From: Kumtagia yinganensis
GTDB taxonomy: Bacteria > Pseudomonadota > Alphaproteobacteria > Rhizobiales > Rhizobiaceae
Assembly (NCBI RefSeq): GCF_040081985.1
Contig: NZ_JBEBMH010000011.1
Span: 122,967-186,966 of the forward strand
Reading direction: 5' to 3'
DNA length: 64,000 nt
This document shows, piece after piece, positions 53,154 to 62,592 of this stretch (the stretch's first letter is position 1; every line of letters begins with the position of its first letter). The notes under the pieces were generated by a model, which had not been told where the DNA came from, did no database searches, and saw only the letters and a list, made by a program, of their open reading frames with translations. Both the position numbers and the translations under genes were made by a program.

Positions 53154-54206
53154 ATGAACAGCTTCAATGTTTCCGACAGGATCGATGAGCGCCGCCGTCA
53201 CATTCTCGGCGCGGCGGCAATCGGTCTCGCGTTTGCCGAATTCGGCTTGGCCCCGCCGGCCCAGGCGACATCGGGGGGGCCGACCTCGGCAACGGCAAAT
53301 GGGTTCGGCCCAATCAAGCAGGTCGACGCGGGGCTGCTTAATGTGGGCTACGCGGAGGAAGGGCCGGCGGACGGCGCGCCCGTCATCCTGCTGCATGGAT
53401 GGCCCTACGACATCCACACCTACGCCGACGTCGCACACTTCCTTGCGGCGGAAGGTTTTCGCGTGATAGTGCCCCATCTGCGAGGCTACGGCACGACCCG
53501 CTTCCTCTTGGACCAGACAATGCGCGACGGCCAGCAGTCCGCCATAGCAGCCGACATCGTTGGGCTGATGGACGCGCTCAAGATCGACAAGGCGACGATC
53601 GGCGGCTGCGACTGGGGCGCCCGAACCGCCAACATCATCGCCGCGCTGTGGCCGGAGCGCTGCAAGGCGATGGTGTCGGTGAGCGGCTATCTGATCGGCA
53701 ACCAGCAGGCGGGCAAGCAGCCGCTGCCGCCCAAGGCCGAGTTGCAATGGTGGTACCAGTACTATTTCGCCACCGAGCGCGGCAGCGCCGGTTACGAAAA
53801 ATACACACACGATTTTGCCCGCCTGATCTGGCAGCTCGCCTCGCCGCAATGGAAATTCGACGACGCCACCTTCGAGCGCAGCGCGGTTGCATTCGACAAT
53901 CCGGACCATGTCGACATCGTGGTGCACAACTACCGCTGGCGGCTCGGGCTGGCGGACGGCGAGCCGCAATACGACGAACTGGAAAAGCGGCTCGCCAAGG
54001 CACCCGTCATCGGAGTGCCGACGATCACGCTGGAAGGTGACGCCAACGGCGCACCGCATCCCGAGCCTGCGGCCTATGCAAAAATGTTCTCGGGCAAATA
54101 CGAACACCGCCTCGTCACCGGCGGCATCGGCCACAACCTGCCGCAGGAAGCGCCGGACGCCTTCGCCAAAGCTGTCATCGACGTCAGCCAGGCGTCGTTC
54201 CGATGA
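53154..54206 (+). CDS. Alpha/beta hydrolase, epoxide-hydrolase-like, with Tat-like signal
   Basis: The 350-residue protein has a Tat-like signal (RRRHILGAAAIGLAF) ending near AQA, the LLHGWPYD oxyanion strand, and the nucleophile elbow GGCDWGA (Asp153), typical of epoxide hydrolases and haloalkane dehalogenases. The late TGGIGHNLPQE holds the His. It is coupled to the next gene by an ATGA overlap. A second exported epoxide-type hydrolase in one operon is notable. Confidence 0.88.
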   Translation: MNSFNVSDRIDERRRHILGAAAIGLAFAEFGLAPPAQATSGGPTSATANGFGPIKQVDAGLLNVGYAEEGPADGAPVILLHGWPYDIHTYADVAHFLAAEGFRVIVPHLRGYGTTRFLLDQTMRDGQQSAIAADIVGLMDALKIDKATIGGCDWGARTANIIAALWPERCKAMVSVSGYLIGNQQAGKQPLPPKAELQWWYQYYFATERGSAGYEKYTHDFARLIWQLASPQWKFDDATFERSAVAFDNPDHVDIVVHNYRWRLGLADGEPQYDELEKRLAKAPVIGVPTITLEGDANGAPHPEPAAYAKMFSGKYEHRLVTGGIGHNLPQEAPDAFAKAVIDVSQASFR

Positions 54207-55075
54207 GCCGTCCAACCGCCTACCGCACCGTCGATGTCGACGGCCTTCCGATCTTCTACCGCGAGGCGGGCGATGCCGGCGCACCGGTGATCTTGCTGCT
54301 TCATGGCCTGCCGTCGTCGTCGCGCATGTACCAGCCTCTGCTGGACCGCCTTTCGGACCGCTATCGCCTGGTCGCCCCCGACTATCCCGGCTTCGGCCAC
54401 AGCGCCGCGCCTGACCCTGGCGCATTTGCTTACACATTCGACCATATCGCCGAAGTGATGATCTGCTTCACCGAGCTCCTCGCGATCCCGCAATACAATC
54501 TGTTCATGCAGGACTACGGTGGCCCGGTCGGGTTCCGCATGGCGATGGCGCATCCCGAACGGGCGCAATCGCTAATCATCCAGAACGCGGTCGCGCATGA
54601 CACCGGCCTCGGCGAGATATGGGCTACGCGGCGGGCCTTCTGGGCGGACAGGGCAGCGCATGAGGCGGCGCTGCGCGGGAACCTGCTGTCGCTGGAGACA
54701 ACTCGCCGCCGTCATATCGGCAGCGATCCGGATATCGGGCGCTACGATCCCGACCTCTGGACCGACGAGTTCGCCTTCCTCAGCCGGCCGGGACAATCGG
54801 ATATCCAGACGGAGCTATTCTACGATTACCGCAAAAACGTAGCCGCTTATCCGAGGTGGCAGCGGTGGATGCAGGAGAACAAGCCTCGTCTGCTGGTGCT
54901 TTGGGGCCGATACGACCCATCGTTCGACATATCAGAGCCAGAAGCCTACCGGCGCGATGTACCCGACGCCGAGGTTCAAATTCTAGACGCGGGACATTTC
55001 GCGCTCGACACCAGCGCCGACGAAGTAGCTGATCTCGTCCACAACTTTCTCCAACGGCAAAATAGTCATTTCTGA
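54203..55075 (+). CDS. Alpha/beta hydrolase, haloalkane-dehalogenase/epoxide-hydrolase-like
   Basis: The 290-residue cytoplasmic protein has LLHGLPSSSRMY, APDYPGFGHS and the nucleophile elbow MQDYGGP (Asp104). ILDAGHFALD holds the His. The Asp nucleophile points to a C-halogen, C-O-C or C-F bond; haloalkane dehalogenases usually have QDWGG rather than QDYGG, so the substrate class is open. It is the last gene of the cluster. Confidence 0.85.
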   Translation: MSRPTAYRTVDVDGLPIFYREAGDAGAPVILLLHGLPSSSRMYQPLLDRLSDRYRLVAPDYPGFGHSAAPDPGAFAYTFDHIAEVMICFTELLAIPQYNLFMQDYGGPVGFRMAMAHPERAQSLIIQNAVAHDTGLGEIWATRRAFWADRAAHEAALRGNLLSLETTRRRHIGSDPDIGRYDPDLWTDEFAFLSRPGQSDIQTELFYDYRKNVAAYPRWQRWMQENKPRLLVLWGRYDPSFDISEPEAYRRDVPDAEVQILDAGHFALDTSADEVADLVHNFLQRQNSHF

Positions 55076-55358
55076 ATCGAGCCGCCCCCGGAGTTTGTTG
55101 CGATTTGGGTCCCTTAGCAGGGGCGGCCGCACCCAGCCAAAGCACCAAGAAAGCGCACCTTGCCTAACCACATCGAGGCGACCGGTGCGTGGGAAATGAA
55201 TGTTCAGGCGGCAGTCCTCGTGGCGGATAGTTGACAGCTTCCCGCCCCAAGGTGACCGGAAAGCGAGGCAACTAGGACGTTGGCAATAAGCTAAGAATTC
55301 AAAGAAGACAGTACTGATACTGAGGCTTCACAACGGGCGGCGCGGTGATGTGAAATAG
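55076..55358. other. Intergenic stretch before repeat array A
   Basis: About 280 nt with no recognisable gene or terminator; the right part is AT-richer (gacagtactgatactgag) and leads directly into the first repeat unit. Confidence 0.45.
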
Positions 55359-55970
55359 GCGTTTGGGTGTTAGCGCCGAGCTGACAAATGTTAACATTGG
55401 CGGCGCGATTCTCGGCAGCGGGGCGGGGGGAGCGGCGGCGGCGTGTTGGTTTGGCGAGGGGACAGCCGTGGTGGGCGGTGCTGCGGAGGAGGCGGTGGGT
55501 GTTAATGCCGGCCTCACAAAACCTCACATTGGCGGCGCGATTCTCGACAGCGGAGCGGGGCGAGCGGCGGCGGCGTGTTGGTTTGGCGAGGGGACAGCCG
55601 AGGTGGGCGGGGTGCTGCGGAATGCCGTTTGGGTGTTAATGCCGACCTCACAAAACCTCACATTGGCGGCGCGATTCTCGGCAGCGGGGCGGGGGAGCGG
55701 CGGCGGCGTGTTGGTTTGGCGAGGGGACAGCCGTGGTGGGCGGTGCTGCGGAGGCGCCGGTGGGTGTTAGTGCCGACCTGACAAAACCACACATTGGCGG
55801 CGGGATTTCGGCACGGCGGAACTGGGCGAGCCGGCGGCGGAGTGCTGGTTTGGTGAGGGGACTTTTTGGTGAGTGCGGCGCTGCGGAGGCGCCGGTGGGT
55901 GTTAGTGCCGACCTGACAAAACCGTACATTGGCGGCGGGATTGTCGGCAGCGGAGTTGGGCCAGAGGGCC
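55359..55970. repeat. Repeat array A: five ~131-135-bp tandem units
   Basis: The core ACATTGGCGGCG occurs at 55394, 55526, 55660, 55791 and 55926, giving periods of 132, 134, 131 and 135. Each unit runs GCGTTTGGGTGTTAG..., then CCTGACAAAACC, the core, TCGGCAGCGG, a GC-rich stretch, TGTTGGTTTGG and GCTGCGGAGG. Periods are not multiples of three, so the apparent reading frames are not real. The array starts at GCGTTTGGG and ends with GTTGGGCC, the same ends as array B. Confidence 0.85.
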
Positions 55971-56016
55971 GGTGAAGTGCGGCTCCGCAAGGATCGGCGC
56001 GGTGTCGCGAGATCGC

Positions 56017-56047
56017 CGTTTGGGTGTTGGTACCGACTTCAAAAAAC
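56017..56047. repeat. Truncated sixth repeat unit
   Basis: CGTTTGGGTGTTGG followed by CCGACTTC and CAAAAAACAGG is the beginning of another repeat unit of array A. It loses similarity before the core and runs into phage-like sequence, as if the unit were cut by an insertion or deletion. Confidence 0.6.
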
Positions 56048-56081
56048 AGGCCGAAGCGTTCACCCGCCAGGGCGACCCGTG

Positions 56082-56818
56082 GCCGCCTCGCTCGCCCGTA
56101 ATGAGGGCCGAATGCCCATGCTGCGGGACGATCAGGTCGCGGAGGCGTTCGTAAATCCGCAGGCGACGGACCGGCTGTTCGCACAGGCCGACACGCCGGC
56201 CGTGCGCGCCGCGATTTGCGACGAAGGGTTGTCGCGCGCCAACACGGCCAGCCCTGAGCGCATCCAGCGTTTTGTCCAGGAGCACGGCGAGCAGCTGCAG
56301 CGCTTCCCCGGCCTGCGGGAAGAGTTCGAGCGGGCGGGCATGGCGCGCGGTGCCGAGGCCATTGCTGCGGCCCGCGAGACGGCCACCACGCGCGAGCTCG
56401 GAACGCCAGACTCCGAGAAGGGACGCGGCGCAGTGGGCGCTATCTGCAGTTCAGCGACGCCAACGCCGAACGCGCCATGAGCGAAGTGCTGTCGGCGAAA
56501 GACCCCGCCAAGGCGGCCGACGAACTGCTGACGTTCGTCAACGACGCGCCGGCTGCCGTCGAGGGCGCGCGCGCGGCGTTCTGGAAGAAGATGAAGTCGC
56601 AGGCGCAGAGCACCGACAACACGACGCGCGCCATGTCCGGCGAGCGGCAGTGGCGCGGCGATTGGCTGAAATCCTTCCTCGACAATCCAGCCACGTCGGC
56701 GGTCGCCGAACGGCTGTACCGCGACAAGCCGGAAGACCTTCAGGCCATCCGTGCGTTCGCTGACGTGCTCGACAATGCCGATATGCGGGTGCGCGGCAAG
56801 GCGTCGGCATCGCAATGA
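56082..56818 (+). pseudogene. Fragment of a phage-type structural/polyvalent protein, frameshifted
   Basis: Two adjoining frames give one continuous phage-like protein. The first carries LRDDQVAEAFVNPQATDRLF and ends in PDSEKGRGAVG; the second continues RYLQFSDANAERAM and goes on through RQWRGDWLKSFLDNP to a stop at 56818. Joining them needs a one-base deletion near 56438. The sequence resembles large internal or polyvalent proteins of rhizobial prophages (recalled). Neither end matches a full protein, so it is a remnant. Confidence 0.65.
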
Positions 56819-56911
56819 CGATGTCGATCCAATTTCCAACAAATGTCCGGCCTAGCGACATAGGTCAAGCAAATGGCGCGCATCGTGGTTCAGGCCCGTT
56901 TGGAGGCTTAC

Positions 56912-57982
56912 ATGCGAAAGAGATATTGGGTTGCTGTTTCATTCGTCCTCGCAGCGGTCCTGACCTTGACCTGGCATCATGACGGTGGCCCTGTCGACCT
57001 GGAGGAGGCGATTGTCAGGGCCGCTGTGGTGAACACGCTAACTGCGGCGGACTCGCGGTGTCCACTTGCGGATCGGGCGATCGATGAGGCTGCGTCATGG
57101 CTGCTTGCAGCCTGCGCTGAAGGCGGATTGGCTTGGTATGACGCGGCGCATCGATATGGTGATGATGCGGCCAAGGTCTTCACTACGTTTGGTAACGACC
57201 CAACATTCAACGAGGTTTTTCAGACGCTCGGCCCACCTGTCGTGCCGGTTGTCACCTATTTCGTCCGCAACGGGTCCACGCAGTACCTGCTGCAGGAGAC
57301 GATCGGGCAAGGCGTTTCTCACCTGTGGAACGGCGAGGCGATTGGCTTTGGCGTCGCGGAGCTCACTCCTGAGCAGTACGGGCTGATTGCTATTGAGGAA
57401 CTCAAGACCCGCGGCCACGAGATGCTGTCGGAATTCGAGATCGTCGATGGGACTGCAGTCCGCAAACAATTCACGCGAACTGTCCTGGGAGCCAAGAGTC
57501 TGTTCCTGGGCGGGATTTCCGATGTTGAGACAGTGATCGCCCGCGGCGAAAGACTGCCGAAATGGAGCGAGGTTGGCTGGGCGGCTCTTGACGCAACCGT
57601 GATCGCAGGGGGCATCGGAGTTGCCGTCAAATCCTTGCGTGTGGCCAAGGCGCCCGCAACGATTGTAGGACGAGGTTCAATGAAGTTCGGCATTTTGCAG
57701 CGCGCCGGGGGAGGGGCGGTGCGATCGTTGTCCGCATTCGCCAAGGTGTCGGGCGTTGCCGCGGTAGTGGCGATACCCTATCTGGCCATCACCCGTCCGC
57801 AGCTTGTTGCCACCGCAGCGGGATGGGTTGCTGAACAGATCGGGATGCCTGCTTGGCTGGGCGTGTTTCTGGCCTTCTCGGCGCTATCTCTGTTCTTTCT
57901 ATTGGCGGTTCGGCTTGTTCTCGCGCCTATTCTGTTTGTAGCAAAGAGCTTCGACCGTTTGCGACCGCGACATGACACCTAG
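56912..57982 (+). CDS. Hypothetical membrane protein
   Basis: The 356-residue product starts with a signal-anchor helix (residues 5-22) and has further hydrophobic helices near residues 230-250, 285-305 and 320-350. The middle (about 30-220) is soluble and contains a cysteine pair. ATG 56912 is preceded by GGAGG. No family is recognised. It may be one of the few genes of the island under selection. Confidence 0.65.
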   Translation: MRKRYWVAVSFVLAAVLTLTWHHDGGPVDLEEAIVRAAVVNTLTAADSRCPLADRAIDEAASWLLAACAEGGLAWYDAAHRYGDDAAKVFTTFGNDPTFNEVFQTLGPPVVPVVTYFVRNGSTQYLLQETIGQGVSHLWNGEAIGFGVAELTPEQYGLIAIEELKTRGHEMLSEFEIVDGTAVRKQFTRTVLGAKSLFLGGISDVETVIARGERLPKWSEVGWAALDATVIAGGIGVAVKSLRVAKAPATIVGRGSMKFGILQRAGGGAVRSLSAFAKVSGVAAVVAIPYLAITRPQLVATAAGWVAEQIGMPAWLGVFLAFSALSLFFLLAVRLVLAPILFVAKSFDRLRPRHDT

Positions 57983-58549
57983 GGTCGGTCCGTCCGCAGA
58001 TGACTGCCCCGACCCTGCATCTGGGATTGGCCAATTGCCGCCTTCCGGCCGATTGTATTATTCCCGTACAAGCACTTAATCCGAGGCAGGCGGTCCAGGC
58101 TTGGCGGTTCGTGTTGGTAGCGGGCCTCGTCGATTAAGGGACAACTCCAAAGGGTAGTCTCTGGCGCCGTCTCGACCAGGCCGCTCCATCATGGCCTTCT
58201 GGGAGACGGCCCGGCCAAGACGTGCGTTGCCGACGTACAATGTCTGCGGAAAAGTCGAATTCCAATTCTGGGATGGAGAGGCGGCGGCTCCTTCCGCCAA
58301 GCCAATCCTGAAGTACCGGCGCGACCGGTTGCTCGACTTTCTTCTGGCGCTGGAGCAGGACCGGTTCGAGAGATTGTGCCAGCGCATTTTGACGCCGACC
58401 CGGCGGCGGTCGCGTCCGCGCCGGAGCCATGCGAGGCTTCTTGCGCAGCGGCGGAACCAGCCATGATCCCCGCCATTATGGTGTCGCAGGCGGGCGCTTG
58501 GGCGCGTTGCCGGCCCTCGCCCAATCGAGGCGACGCTGGAAGGCGGGGA
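57983..58549. other. Stretch with no firmly supported gene
   Basis: A plus-strand frame (58191-58466, about 91 codons) encodes a segment VEFQFWDGE and LDFLLALEQDRFERLCQRIL that looks protein-like, possibly a nuclease-related remnant. It has no good ribosome site and overlaps the long upstream extension of the next gene. Treat as undecided. Confidence 0.35.
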
Positions 58550-60919
58550 ATGGACGAAGAAGCCGGTAGCGAGTTGCGAAAAAAGCGGCGTGGGACCAGG
58601 ATCGCGGCGCAAATCGTTGGCGACCTAAAGTCGGATTTGTCCCCCCCGGACGTCAACCCGGTCGTGCCGGCGAGCGATGGTGATCCTGTAGGTCCGGACG
58701 ACTTGAAACAGGGTGCCCTCTTTCATCGAAGCGCCGCTGCCGCCCGTTCATTGGGACAGGCTCTCGGTAAGGACCTCGGAGTGGCCTCGCGCCGGGCTGG
58801 ACATCGCTTGCGGGCAGAGGCCGAGCGGCTGCGCAGGCACGCAGAGCGGCTAACGACGCGGGTCCGTGAGGCCGATTATTCGCGTCTCGGTTCGGATTTG
58901 ATTGCGACAGCAGGGGGCATCAGCGGCTGGGTGTCGCGCCTTAGGGGCCGGAGCGGCGATGACGCTCGCACTCGCCCTGCGCCGCAATCGCGGTCTCCGG
59001 GCCGCCGTAAAACGTCGCTGGCCGCGACGGCAGCCGTCCTCGTCAGTGGGATCCTGGTCGCAGCCATCACGACCTGGTGGGCGCTGCGCGACGTGCCGTG
59101 GCAGGAAATAGCCGAAGGATCGCTGAAGCCCGTGGTGGTTCTTGAGAGCGCGGACGGCAAGCCGCTGGTGCAGCAAGGGCCATTTCAGGGCGCCTACGCC
59201 ACCCGCGACCAGTTTCCACAGCACCTGGTCGACGCCGTGTTGTCGGTGGAAGATCGCCGCTTCCACGAGCATTTCGGCATTGATCTGCGGGGCATGGCGC
59301 GCGCGCTCTTCCGCAACCTAGTCGCCGGACAGGTGGTCGAGGGAGGGAGCACGATCACCCAGCAATTGATCAAGATCCTCTATCTGGAAAGCGACCGCAC
59401 CTACAAACGCAAGATCCAGGAATTCGTCATTGCCCTTTGGCTGGAGAACAAGTTCGGCAAGGATGAAATCCTAACGCGCTACCTCAACAACATTTATCTC
59501 GGCGCCGGCGCGACGGGGATACCCGCGGCGGCGCGGGTCTATTTCGACAAGGACCCAAGCGAACTTGATCTACGCGAGTCGGCGATGCTCGCCGGCCTCA
59601 TCCGCGCGCCATCTCAGCTCAGCCCGCTGACCAATCCCGAGGGTGCGCGAGCGCGCGTGCCGATCGTGCTTGATGCGATGGTGGCGAATGGGAAGCTGGG
59701 CCCGGCCGAGGCGGCGGCCGCCAAGACCGAATTCGCCGCGCTGAAGCCGACAAGACCTGCCGAGCGCGCTGGAAGCTGGTTCGCCGACTGGGTGATGGAG
59801 GAGGCGCGCGTGATCGCCGGGCCTTACCGGGGCACGATCCGGGTGCGGACGACGATGATGCCAAGGTTGCAGGCGATTGCCCAAGAGGTCGTCGCCAAGG
59901 CGATGGATGCCGAAGGTGAGACGCTAGGCGCGTCGCAGGCGGCGCTGGTGGCGATGACCCCGGAGGGCGCGGTGGTGGCGATGGTGGGCGGGCGCAAATA
60001 TGACGACAGCGAGTTCAATCGCGCCGCGACGGCCGAGCGGCAGCCGGGCTCGACGTTCAAGCTATTCGTGCTGCACGCGGCGCTGAAGGCCGGCAAGACG
60101 CCCCGTGACCGCGTCATCGACGAGAAAATGGATATCGACGGTTGGTCGCCCGAGAATTTTGGCGGAGAATACAATGGCAGAGTGACGATCGCAGAAGCCT
60201 TCGCGCGCTCGCTAAACGCCGCGACAGTCGCCCTGGCGCAGGAAGTGGGCATCGACGAGGTAGCGGCATCGGCCCGCGAACTCGGCATCGACGCCAAGCT
60301 CACCGAGACGCCAGCACTGGCGCTTGGCGCTTCGGAGGTGACACTGATCGACCTCACTGGCGCCTACGCGTCGGTGCGGGCAGGCGTCGCTCCTGTCGAA
60401 CCGTGGGGAATCGTTTCGTTCCAGAGCGACCAACAGCGGCCTTTCCGTGTCGGCCCTTCGAAGCAACCTGAGACCAGCCTGAAGGCGATGCAGAGCGACC
60501 TCGTTGGGTTGTTGAACCTCGTCGTCGAGCGCGGCACTGGGCGCGAAGCGCGGCTCGACGGTTTCGCAGCCGGCAAGACGGGAACCAGCCAGAACCACCG
60601 CGACGCCTGGTTTGTCGGCTTCACCGAGCCGCTGGTCGCTGGCGTGTGGGTCGGCAACGATGATGGCTCGCCGATGCGGGACGTGACAGGCGGGAAGCTG
60701 CCCGCGGTAATCTGGAGAAATTTCATGACGGCTGCGATGGCCGAGTTGTCGGCAACGCCCCCAACGTCGGAACAGGGCGCCGCCCCGGCGACCGCTTCGG
60801 TCGAGGGCGAAACAGTTGCGTGCAACGTGCGCGCCTGCTCCCGCTCGTATCGTTCGTTCCGCCCCTCCGACTGTACGTACCAACCCTACCGCGGCACACG
60901 GAAACTCTGCGAGAAATGA
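58550..60919 (+). CDS. Class A penicillin-binding protein (PBP1-type)
   Basis: The enzyme makes and cross-links peptidoglycan. From ATG 58550 (after GGAAGG) the 789-residue protein has a basic cytoplasmic tail of about 150 residues with heptad-like arginines, one membrane helix (about 158-178), and a GT51 transglycosylase domain (VEDRRFHEHFGID, GGSTITQQL). The transpeptidase domain has QPGSTFKLF (SxxK), SLN and KTGTSQNHRDAW. The C-terminus has three cysteines. The long tail is unusual. Its place in the island suggests an accessory copy. Confidence 0.92.
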   Translation: MDEEAGSELRKKRRGTRIAAQIVGDLKSDLSPPDVNPVVPASDGDPVGPDDLKQGALFHRSAAAARSLGQALGKDLGVASRRAGHRLRAEAERLRRHAERLTTRVREADYSRLGSDLIATAGGISGWVSRLRGRSGDDARTRPAPQSRSPGRRKTSLAATAAVLVSGILVAAITTWWALRDVPWQEIAEGSLKPVVVLESADGKPLVQQGPFQGAYATRDQFPQHLVDAVLSVEDRRFHEHFGIDLRGMARALFRNLVAGQVVEGGSTITQQLIKILYLESDRTYKRKIQEFVIALWLENKFGKDEILTRYLNNIYLGAGATGIPAAARVYFDKDPSELDLRESAMLAGLIRAPSQLSPLTNPEGARARVPIVLDAMVANGKLGPAEAAAAKTEFAALKPTRPAERAGSWFADWVMEEARVIAGPYRGTIRVRTTMMPRLQAIAQEVVAKAMDAEGETLGASQAALVAMTPEGAVVAMVGGRKYDDSEFNRAATAERQPGSTFKLFVLHAALKAGKTPRDRVIDEKMDIDGWSPENFGGEYNGRVTIAEAFARSLNAATVALAQEVGIDEVAASARELGIDAKLTETPALALGASEVTLIDLTGAYASVRAGVAPVEPWGIVSFQSDQQRPFRVGPSKQPETSLKAMQSDLVGLLNLVVERGTGREARLDGFAAGKTGTSQNHRDAWFVGFTEPLVAGVWVGNDDGSPMRDVTGGKLPAVIWRNFMTAAMAELSATPPTSEQGAAPATASVEGETVACNVRACSRSYRSFRPSDCTYQPYRGTRKLCEK

Positions 60920-61498
60920 GGGACGGCCACGGATGACAGAACATCTGTCGGTCGTGCCATTCGAAGCACTCTCCCTTCCGCTTGATGCCAGTGGATCGGC
61001 CGGCGCGCCGGGCGTGGGGAGTGGCGTACGCGGCGTGTATGGTATCGACCCTTTCCTGCACGTCCGGCAGGAGCAAGGGGGCGAAACGAGGAGACGGATC
61101 GCGGCGTTGCGGCATCTCCCGCCTTCGCCGGCCAGCCGCTAGATCGGGGTCCGAGGCCAGGCCTCGGATGGGGATGGGAGGCGCCGGACTTGATGACAAC
61201 GCCGTCGCGACATGGAATGCGCGCGGCAACACGCCGCTAATGACCGGAGCCACTGTGAACGTCAGCCTTACGAGCACGGCGACCGCACCTGGCTCCGGTA
61301 CGACGCAGGTGCCTGATCCCGCGCCGCTGTTCGCTGATCGAAATGGTGCGGATAATCTTGACGGAGATCAGCCAAGCGATCCTGAGACGCCGGCCGAGCC
61401 GAGAGCATCCGGTATCGCTCCCGCTCCATCCGGGTTACGATGCGTGGCTGAGAACGGGCGCGGGCGCCTCATCGGACCACCTACGTCAGGAGGGCAGC
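60920..61498. other. Stretch without a supported gene, with a 19-bp palindrome
   Basis: Frames of 70 and 185 codons overlap here but have no domain. A perfect inverted repeat, TCCGAGGCC-A-GGCCTCGGA, lies at 61150-61168. Confidence 0.5.
61150..61168. repeat. Perfect 19-bp palindrome
   Basis: TCCGAGGCC and GGCCTCGGA are separated by a single A. Function is unknown; it could be a recombination site, an operator or a hairpin. Confidence 0.5.
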
Positions 61499-62083
61499 GT
61501 GAAATCACCGGCGGTGAGAGTGATGACCGTAGCCGATGAAGATTCGGCAGTCGGGATAATCATGCTGGCGTTTGCAGCAGACCCTATGGCGCGATGGACC
61601 TGGCCGCATGCAAGCCCGTACCTTGCAGCAATGCCGCGAATGGTCCGCGCGTTCGGGCGCAAGGCATTCTCCAACGGAAGCGCCTTTTGTACCGACGGCT
61701 ACGCCGGCACGGCGCTGTGGCTGCCGCCCGGCGTGCATTCCGAAGAGGAAGAGCTTGGCGCCGTGCTCGAGAGCACGGTTGAACCCTCTCTCGCCCCTGA
61801 AACCGCGGCCATATTCGAGCAGATGGCCACGTACCATCCGACCGAACCGCATTGGTACCTGCCACTGATCGGCGTCGACCCGGCGCATCAGGGCGAAGGT
61901 CACGGCGATGCCTTGATGGCGTACGCACTCGCGCAGTGCGACCGCGATCACGCGCCGGCCTATTTGGAATCCTCGAACCCGCGCAACATATCATTCGACC
62001 AGCGGCACGGCTTCGAACCGCTCGGCGCGATCCAGTTCGGTTCGTCGCCCACTCTCATCCCGATGCTGCGGCGACCTCGTTGA
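61499..62083 (+). CDS. GNAT-family N-acetyltransferase
   Basis: The 194-residue protein has the acetyl-CoA motif LIGVDPAHQGEGHGDALM and a late SSNPRNISFDQRHGFEPLG. A GTG at 61499 follows AGGAGGG and is preferred over a later ATG at 61523. Substrate unknown. It ends just before repeat array B. Confidence 0.85.
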   Translation: MKSPAVRVMTVADEDSAVGIIMLAFAADPMARWTWPHASPYLAAMPRMVRAFGRKAFSNGSAFCTDGYAGTALWLPPGVHSEEEELGAVLESTVEPSLAPETAAIFEQMATYHPTEPHWYLPLIGVDPAHQGEGHGDALMAYALAQCDRDHAPAYLESSNPRNISFDQRHGFEPLGAIQFGSSPTLIPMLRRPR

Positions 62084-62261
62084 GCGTTCATCGGAAGCTG
62101 TCAGCCCGCTTCCAACCCCAAAGCAATCGGAGGAGAGGTGCAATGCACGTTGGCACCAGCCACGAACTTGAGACAACGACACCGACGCTGTGCCGAACAA
62201 CGGCCACCAAGGAGCGCGGCGCCGAGAGGTGGTGCCGTGGTGGTTTCGGTCTGCGGAACAT

Positions 62262-62592
62262 GCGTTTGGGTGTGAGTGCCGGCCTGACAAAGCCATACGT
62301 TGACGGCGGGAATTTCGGCAGCGGAGCGGGGCGGACCGGCGGCGGAGTGCTGGTTTGGGGAGGGCAGGCGTGGGGTCGTAGCGCTGCAGCCGGTGGGTGT
62401 TACTGCCGTGTTCACAAAAGTTCACATTGGCGGCGGAATTTTCGGCAAGGGCGGAGCTGGGGGAGCCGGCGGCGAGCTGGTTTGGTGAAGGACAGCGGTG
62501 GTGGGTGGAACAGCAGTCCGTTGTCAAATCCGACCTGTCAAAACCTTACGTTGGCGGCTCGATTTTCGGCTGCGTAGTTGGGCCAATCGGCC
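62262..62592. repeat. Repeat array B: three ~125-bp units of the array A family
   Basis: Core positions 62297 (ACGTTGACGGCG), 62424 and 62548 give periods of 127 and 124. It begins GCGTTTGGGTGT and ends GTTGGGCC, as array A does. Units are more diverged than in array A. The two arrays bracket about 6.3 kb. Confidence 0.8.

Noticed and set aside
55359..55970. CRISPR-like array
   Set aside because: Units of ~130 bp are similar over their whole length with no short constant repeat and unique spacer, and no cas gene is present.
55648..56184. Minus-strand 178-codon frame through array A encoding a repetitive Pro/Ala-rich protein
   Set aside because: The period is not a multiple of three and the frame shifts between units, so the repeated peptide is a by-product of repeat DNA.
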